A stretch of DNA of 7,364 nt. Origin: Methanomicrobiales archaeon. GTDB taxonomy: Archaea > Halobacteriota > Methanomicrobia > Methanomicrobiales > Methanoculleaceae. The first letter of the stretch is position 1, and every line of letters begins with the position of its first letter. The notes beneath the pieces were generated by a model. The model searched no databases. It worked only from the letters and a program-made list of their open reading frames with translations, and was not told the origin of the DNA. The stretch covers positions 1 through 7,364 of the forward strand of contig JAAZID010000079.1 in assembly GCA_012510295.1 (NCBI GenBank), given 5' to 3'. This document shows positions 4,286 to 7,364 of the stretch, one piece after another. Made by a program: the position numbers and the translations under genes.

Positions 4286-5036
4286 AGTAGCTATATCTGG
4301 AGCCCTGGGGCGGATGGGGACCACCATCGGCCGGATCGTTGATGAAGCCCCGGACCTCGAACTGGTCGGCGGGATCGATATACGGGAGGGGAGATCCTTT
4401 GGGAAGGAGGTTGTCCCCGCGGCCCGGATCGATATGTTCCTCAAGGAGAAGAGACCCGACGTCCTCATCGACTTCACGGTAGCGGCCGCGGCGGTTGAAA
4501 ACATCAAGGCGGCGGCTGCAAACAATGTAGCCCTTGTCGTCGGGACGACCGGTTTTTCCCCCGAACAGAGAGAGTCCATCGGGGACGCCGTCGAGGGGAA
4601 CGTTCCTGCAGTGATATCGAGCAACTTCTCTGTCGGTGTCAACATCTTCTGGAAACTCGTGCGAGAGGCGGCTCGCGAACTCGGTGACTACGACATCGAG
4701 GTCACGGAGGCCCACCACCGCTACAAGAAGGATGCCCCGAGCGGTACCGCAAAGACCATCCTTGATATCCTGGACCAGGAGCTCGGGGAGCGCGAGAAAG
4801 TCTACGGCCGCGCCGGCCTGGCGGAGCGGAAAGGCGAGATCGGTGTGCATGCCGTCCGGGGTGGCGACATCGTTGGCGATCATACGGTTCTCTTTGCAGG
4901 GAACTTTGAGTGCATCGAGATCTCCCACCGCGCTTACGATCGGGCGGTATTCGCGCAGGGCGCCGTCAGGGCTGCACGCTGGGTTGTCGGGAGAGATCCG
5001 CGCATCTATGCCATGCAGGATGTTCTGGGAATATAA
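4278..5036 (+). CDS. dapB: 4-hydroxy-tetrahydrodipicolinate reductase
   Basis: DapB reduces the DapA product to tetrahydrodipicolinate with NAD(P)H. The 252-residue protein has an N-terminal Rossmann motif (GALGRMG, 8-14), GTTGF (89-93) and the signature EAHHRYKKDAPSGTA (144-158). Within that signature His146 and Lys150 correspond to the catalytic pair. It ends with RGGDIVGDHTV and an ISHRAYDRAVFAQGAVRAA helix. The ATG at 4278 overlaps the dapA stop region by eight bases and has GAGGTG (4262-4267) ten bases upstream, placed inside dapA. This points to translational coupling. In-frame codons as far up as 4233 lie before the Rossmann strand and are not needed. Length is slightly short of the bacterial enzyme but normal for archaea. 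Confidence 0.96.
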   Translation: MIKVAISGALGRMGTTIGRIVDEAPDLELVGGIDIREGRSFGKEVVPAARIDMFLKEKRPDVLIDFTVAAAAVENIKAAAANNVALVVGTTGFSPEQRESIGDAVEGNVPAVISSNFSVGVNIFWKLVREAARELGDYDIEVTEAHHRYKKDAPSGTAKTILDILDQELGEREKVYGRAGLAERKGEIGVHAVRGGDIVGDHTVLFAGNFECIEISHRAYDRAVFAQGAVRAARWVVGRDPRIYAMQDVLGI

Positions 5037-5061
5037 TAGGCACTTCCGATCACCCGGAAAA

Positions 5062-5075
5062 CGAAATTTATTATT
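5062..5075 (+). promoter_or_regulatory. BRE/TATA promoter of the ferredoxin gene
   Basis: CGAAA followed by TTTATTATT is a good archaeal BRE/TATA pair in the 74-base gap after dapB. Transcription would begin near 5096, giving a leader of about 15 bases that contains the AGGAGG site at 5100-5105. The ferredoxin can therefore be expressed apart from dapAB. Confidence 0.65.
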
Positions 5076-5110
5076 GGTCAGTTGAAAAACATGTACATCA
5101 GGAGGAAAAA

Positions 5111-5284
5111 ATGCCAGCAGTTGTTGATATTGAGAAGTGTACCGGCTGTGAAACCTGCGTGGACGTCTGTCCATCTGCAGCCATAACCATGGAAGACGGC
5201 AAAGCAAAAATTGATGCTGATCTCTGCGTAGACTGCGAGACCTGCGTTGATGAGTGTCCGTCCGAAGCGATCTCAATGGAGTAG
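5111..5284 (+). CDS. 2x[4Fe-4S] ferredoxin (clostridial type)
   Basis: This 57-residue, strongly acidic, soluble electron carrier has two CxxCxxCxxxCP motifs: Cys10, 13, 16 with Cys20, and Cys39, 42, 45 with Cys49. Each cluster takes three cysteines from one motif and the fourth from the other, so all ligands for two [4Fe-4S] clusters are present. The sequence is internally symmetric (CTGCETCVDVCP / CVDCETCVDECP). The ATG at 5111 follows a perfect AGGAGG (5100-5105) by five bases, one of the strongest ribosome sites in the window, and suggests high expression. It sits between dapB and asd but has no known step in lysine synthesis. In methanogens such ferredoxins serve general low-potential electron transfer. 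The partner enzyme cannot be named from context. Confidence 0.95.
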   Translation: MPAVVDIEKCTGCETCVDVCPSAAITMEDGKAKIDADLCVDCETCVDECPSEAISME

Positions 5285-5296
5285 GAAAACATACTC

Positions 5297-5305
5297 TTTT
5301 AATAC
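5297..5305 (+). promoter_or_regulatory. TATA box of asd
   Basis: TTTTAATAC is centred about 30 bases before the asd ATG, so the transcript would begin within a few bases of the start codon. No Shine-Dalgarno site is present in the gap (the bases before ATG are ATTTTTATCT), in line with a leaderless or near-leaderless mRNA. The TTTT could also help end the ferredoxin transcript. Confidence 0.5.
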
Positions 5306-5331
5306 CACCAGCACCAGAGATATTTTTATCT

Positions 5332-6348
5332 ATGATAAATGTAGGAGTGCTTGGTGCCACAGGAGCAGTGGGACAGCGCTTCGTCCAGCTTTTAGCGGAT
5401 CATCCCTGGTTTCATCTCCAGACACTCACCGCTTCTGAACGGAGTGCAGGAAAACCGTATGGTAAAGTGGTCAACTGGCGCCTCGATGCGCCGTACCCGG
5501 ACAGGATCAGCGATATCGTCATCACTCCAACAACCGTCGAGAGCCTGAAAGACTGCGATCTGGTCTTCTCGGCCCTTCCTGCCGACGTGGCGACGTCGCT
5601 TGAGACCGATATCGCCAATGCGGGCATCGCTGTCTGTAGCAATGCCCGGTCACATCGCATGGACCCTGACGTTCCCCTGGTGATACCCGAGGTCAACCCG
5701 GATCACCTGGGTCTTATCGATGTTCAGCGGGATCGGGGGCGCGGGGGGTTCATCGTGACCAACCCGAACTGTTCAACGATCGTCCTTACCCTGGCCCTTG
5801 CTCCCCTCAGAGTATTTGAGTTCCATAATGTCCACGCAGCGACCATGCAGGCGATCTCCGGGGGTGGGTTTGCCGGCGTCGCTGCCATGGACATATATGA
5901 TAACGTTGTCCCGTACATCGGGGATGAGGAGGAGAAGATAGAGACTGAGATCGTAAAGATCCTGGGAGAATTCAACGGTTCTGAGGTGACCCCTGCCCCG
6001 ATAAAGGTGAGCGCAAGCTGTCATCGGGTTCCGGTCATCGATGGGCACACCATCGCGGTCTGGGCTGACGTGAAGGAATCGATCGACGAGGTGAAAAAAG
6101 CTTACGCAACATTTAAGTCCCCCTTCAGCAACCTACCCTTACAACCAGCAAAGGCAGTTGAGCTCTTCGACCAGCCTGACCGCCCTCAACCACGACTCGA
6201 CCGTAACCGGGGCCAGGGTATGACGGTGTCCGTTGGAAGGATCCGGGAAGGATTGCGATTTGTTGCGCTCGGGCACAACACCATCCGTGGGGCTGCAGGC
6301 GCATCCGTTCTCAACGCAGAGCTGATATACTCAAGGAAGTATCTCTAG
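5332..6348 (+). CDS. asd: Aspartate-semialdehyde dehydrogenase
   Basis: Asd reduces L-aspartyl-4-phosphate to L-aspartate 4-semialdehyde with NADPH. The product feeds DapA (lysine), threonine and methionine synthesis. In many methanogens it also feeds the aspartate-semialdehyde-based entry to aromatic amino acids. The 338-residue protein has the nucleotide motif GATGAVG (8-14), the catalytic Cys147 in [17 protein letters not shown] (173-182) and [14 protein letters not shown], with His239 as the likely acid-base residue. The short NPNCST context and overall length fit the archaeal/fungal branch, not the E. coli type. The ATG at 5332 directly begins the Rossmann strand ([11 protein letters not shown]). 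Upstream in-frame codons reach back into the ferredoxin gene and are rejected. alba follows 13 bases after the stop. Confidence 0.96.
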   Translation: MINVGVLGATGAVGQRFVQLLADHPWFHLQTLTASERSAGKPYGKVVNWRLDAPYPDRISDIVITPTTVESLKDCDLVFSALPADVATSLETDIANAGIAVCSNARSHRMDPDVPLVIPEVNPDHLGLIDVQRDRGRGGFIVTNPNCSTIVLTLALAPLRVFEFHNVHAATMQAISGGGFAGVAAMDIYDNVVPYIGDEEEKIETEIVKILGEFNGSEVTPAPIKVSASCHRVPVIDGHTIAVWADVKESIDEVKKAYATFKSPFSNLPLQPAKAVELFDQPDRPQPRLDRNRGQGMTVSVGRIREGLRFVALGHNTIRGAAGASVLNAELIYSRKYL

Positions 6349-6361
6349 ACGAGGTGGGCTA

Positions 6362-6637
6362 ATGGTAAAGGATAACACAGTATTCGTGGGAAACAAACCG
6401 GTCATGAACTACGTGCTCGCGGTAGTTACCCAGTTCAACAACGGAGCGGAGGAAGTTGCGATTAAGGCCCGGGGGAAGGCAATTTCACGTGCGGTCGATA
6501 CGGCAGAGATCGTGCTCAACCGGTTCCTGGAGAATGTGGACAAGAAGGAGATCTTTACGTCGACCGAGATGATCGATACCGATACCGGAAAGACAAATGT
6601 CTCAAGTATCGAGATTGTCCTCTCTCAATCGAAGTGA
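6362..6637 (+). CDS. albA: DNA/RNA-binding protein Alba
   Basis: Alba is a small dimeric archaeal chromatin protein that coats DNA and also binds RNA. The 91-residue sequence has the hallmark [44 protein letters not shown] and a C-terminal strand SSIEIVLSQ. The crenarchaeal Alba reads GKKPVMNY at its DNA-contacting lysine pair. Here the first lysine, the one acetylated in Sulfolobus, is Asn11 and only Lys12 is kept, so control by acetylation at that site is not possible. The start follows GAGGTG (6351-6356) by five bases. It is 13 bases downstream of asd and probably co-transcribed with it, possibly with a further promoter inside asd. A T8 tract follows its stop. Confidence 0.95.
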   Translation: MVKDNTVFVGNKPVMNYVLAVVTQFNNGAEEVAIKARGKAISRAVDTAEIVLNRFLENVDKKEIFTSTEMIDTDTGKTNVSSIEIVLSQSK

Positions 6638-6650
6638 GACTTCAAAACAC

Positions 6651-6658
6651 TTTTTTTT
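6651..6658 (+). terminator. T8 terminator after alba
   Basis: Eight consecutive T begin 13 bases after the alba TGA stop. This is the strongest oligo-T tract in the window and the likely transcript end of asd-alba. Confidence 0.7.
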
Positions 6659-6674
6659 GGCATTCCTGTTCCAG

Positions 6675-6715
6675 GGTGTACAGAGAGTACTCCAGGGATA
6701 ATCTCTCTGTATACC
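6675..6715. repeat. 13-bp inverted repeat downstream of alba
   Basis: GGTGTACAGAGAG (6675-6687) and CTCTCTGTATACC (6703-6715) pair over 13 positions with one G-T wobble and a 15-base loop. The loop carries TCCAGGGATA, which is nearly repeated 30 bases on as TCCAGAGATA (6721-6730). It lies beyond the T8 tract, so it is not simply the stem of that terminator. Confidence 0.7.
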
Positions 6716-6818
6716 GGTAATCCAGAGATACATTCTTGAGAATAAGATAACGAAGAAAATCATTTTTTGATGTGATATTCCCTATAACTCAGGCATATGG
6801 GCTTCCTTGCCGGGGCTA

Positions 6819-6835
6819 CCATAAAGGCTTTATGG
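6819..6835 (+). promoter_or_regulatory. Palindromic TATA region before the secreted-protein gene
   Basis: CCATAAAG-G-CTTTATGG is a perfect 8-bp palindrome with one central base. It is loosely enclosed by CCGGG (6810-6814) and CCCGG (6838-6842). Its right half, CTTTATGG, lies at TATA distance from the next gene (centre about 24 bases before the ATG at 6855), which points to a leaderless transcript. A dyad across a TATA element is a natural site for a repressor, but no regulator is identified. Confidence 0.5.
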
Positions 6836-6854
6836 CTCCCGGATCAACTTCTAC

Positions 6855-7310
6855 ATGATGAGACGAGTGACGGTCGCGGTAGTGCTGATGCTCGCGGTAG
6901 CTGCTCTCATCGCTCCTGCTGTGGCAGGGAGTGATGAGCGGTACAGTTACATCACCGTCGAGGATGTTACCATTCAACTCGTGAAAGAGGATGCCATCAT
7001 AACGATGAATTACAAGATCGATGACGGCATCGGATTTCTGGTCCTTCTCCTCGGGAAATCGGACCTGAAACGGAAGGTACTTGATATATTAAACTTCGAA
7101 GATGCCCAGATCCAGATCGCTGATCTGGAACATGCTGTGGTGCATGCAAACAACGTATCAAACGACTACGGGCGGGGGTCCTACTGGTTCCCGGAGCACA
7201 GGTTCGAGGTAGTCGTGCCCTCGCTCACCGTTATCGCCCCCCATAGTACCAAATGCTATACAGATGTTGCTGAGTTGACCGGCGGGTTTGGTTATTTCTC
7301 AATTGATTGA
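6855..7310 (+). CDS. Secreted or surface protein of unknown function
   Basis: I do not recognise a named family for this 151-residue protein. It begins with a clear signal peptide: MMRR, then a hydrophobic core VTVAVVLMLAVAALIAP, then AVA-GS as a likely cleavage site near residue 25. The mature part of about 126 residues has alternating hydrophobic strands (YITVEDVTIQLV, AIITMNYKI, HRFEVVVPSLTVIAP), a central FLVLLLGKSDLKRKVLDIL segment that could be a helix, and ends with FGYFSID. There is one cysteine, no metal motif, no lipobox and no second membrane anchor, so it is probably a small exported beta-rich domain. The ATG at 6855 (or the next codon, 6858) has no Shine-Dalgarno site. The TATA-like CTTTATGG suggests leaderless expression. 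It stands alone after the alba terminator. A short T4 run at about 7331-7334 may end it. Confidence 0.75.
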   Translation: MMRRVTVAVVLMLAVAALIAPAVAGSDERYSYITVEDVTIQLVKEDAIITMNYKIDDGIGFLVLLLGKSDLKRKVLDILNFEDAQIQIADLEHAVVHANNVSNDYGRGSYWFPEHRFEVVVPSLTVIAPHSTKCYTDVAELTGGFGYFSID

Positions 7311-7364
7311 GCAACCGATCGTATCACTCTGTTTTGCCGGACAATAGGCATAGAGCATTCTCAA

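Noticed and set aside
4212..5360. Minus-strand open frame of 382 codons opposite dapB, the ferredoxin and part of asd
   Set aside because: It lies antisense to three well-supported genes and its sequence resembles no protein family. It is a shadow of codon bias.
1..7364. CRISPR array, transposase, integrase or defence gene cluster
   Set aside because: No regularly spaced repeats, no terminal inverted repeats flanking an enzyme gene, and no recognisable mobility or defence protein other than the small HicAB locus.

Overview
The window looks like chromosomal DNA from a methanogenic archaeon of the Methanomicrobiales (a Methanoculleus-like organism). It encodes two archaeal marker proteins (ribosomal protein S17e and the chromatin protein Alba), a ThiN-domain protein and an archaeal/fungal-type aspartate-semialdehyde dehydrogenase. 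Its tRNA carries no encoded CCA, several genes have archaeal TATA boxes at leaderless-mRNA distance, and two small iron or iron-sulfur proteins suggest an anaerobe. The order is firm; the genus is an inference from memory of related genomes.

Left part (1-1544). A 30-base hairpin opens the window. It is followed by a HicA/HicB toxin-antitoxin locus in which the antitoxin is intact, but the toxin lacks a start codon and is split by a frameshift. A corrinoid adenosyltransferase gene (cobO) lies convergent on the minus strand and begins with TTG. About 340 bases upstream of it hold no gene but do hold a 10-bp hairpin.

Middle (1545-2641). A double-domain rubredoxin on the minus strand has a clear TATA box and a 5'-leader hairpin. 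Beyond it lies a structured non-coding region with a nested hairpin, and then a complete tRNA-Leu(GAG). A further 347 non-coding bases follow, containing a copy of the tRNA D-arm sequence inside a possible U-tailed RNA hairpin.

Right part (2648-7364), all on the plus strand: stand-alone ThiN protein, rps17e, dapA, dapB, a 2x[4Fe-4S] ferredoxin, asd, alba, and a secreted protein of unknown function. Asd makes aspartate semialdehyde. DapA and DapB turn it into tetrahydrodipicolinate, the entry to the diaminopimelate route to lysine. thiN-rps17e, dapA-dapB and asd-alba are tightly spaced pairs. Internal TATA boxes placed about 25 bases before dapA, asd and the last gene suggest leaderless transcripts, whereas dapB, the ferredoxin and alba carry strong Shine-Dalgarno sites.

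No mobile element, CRISPR array or clearly new multi-gene system is visible. The most interesting points are the decayed HicA next to an intact HicB, the tRNA D-arm look-alike, the structured non-coding block at 1974-2209, the ambiguous N-terminus of CobO, and a perfect palindrome over the promoter of the last gene.
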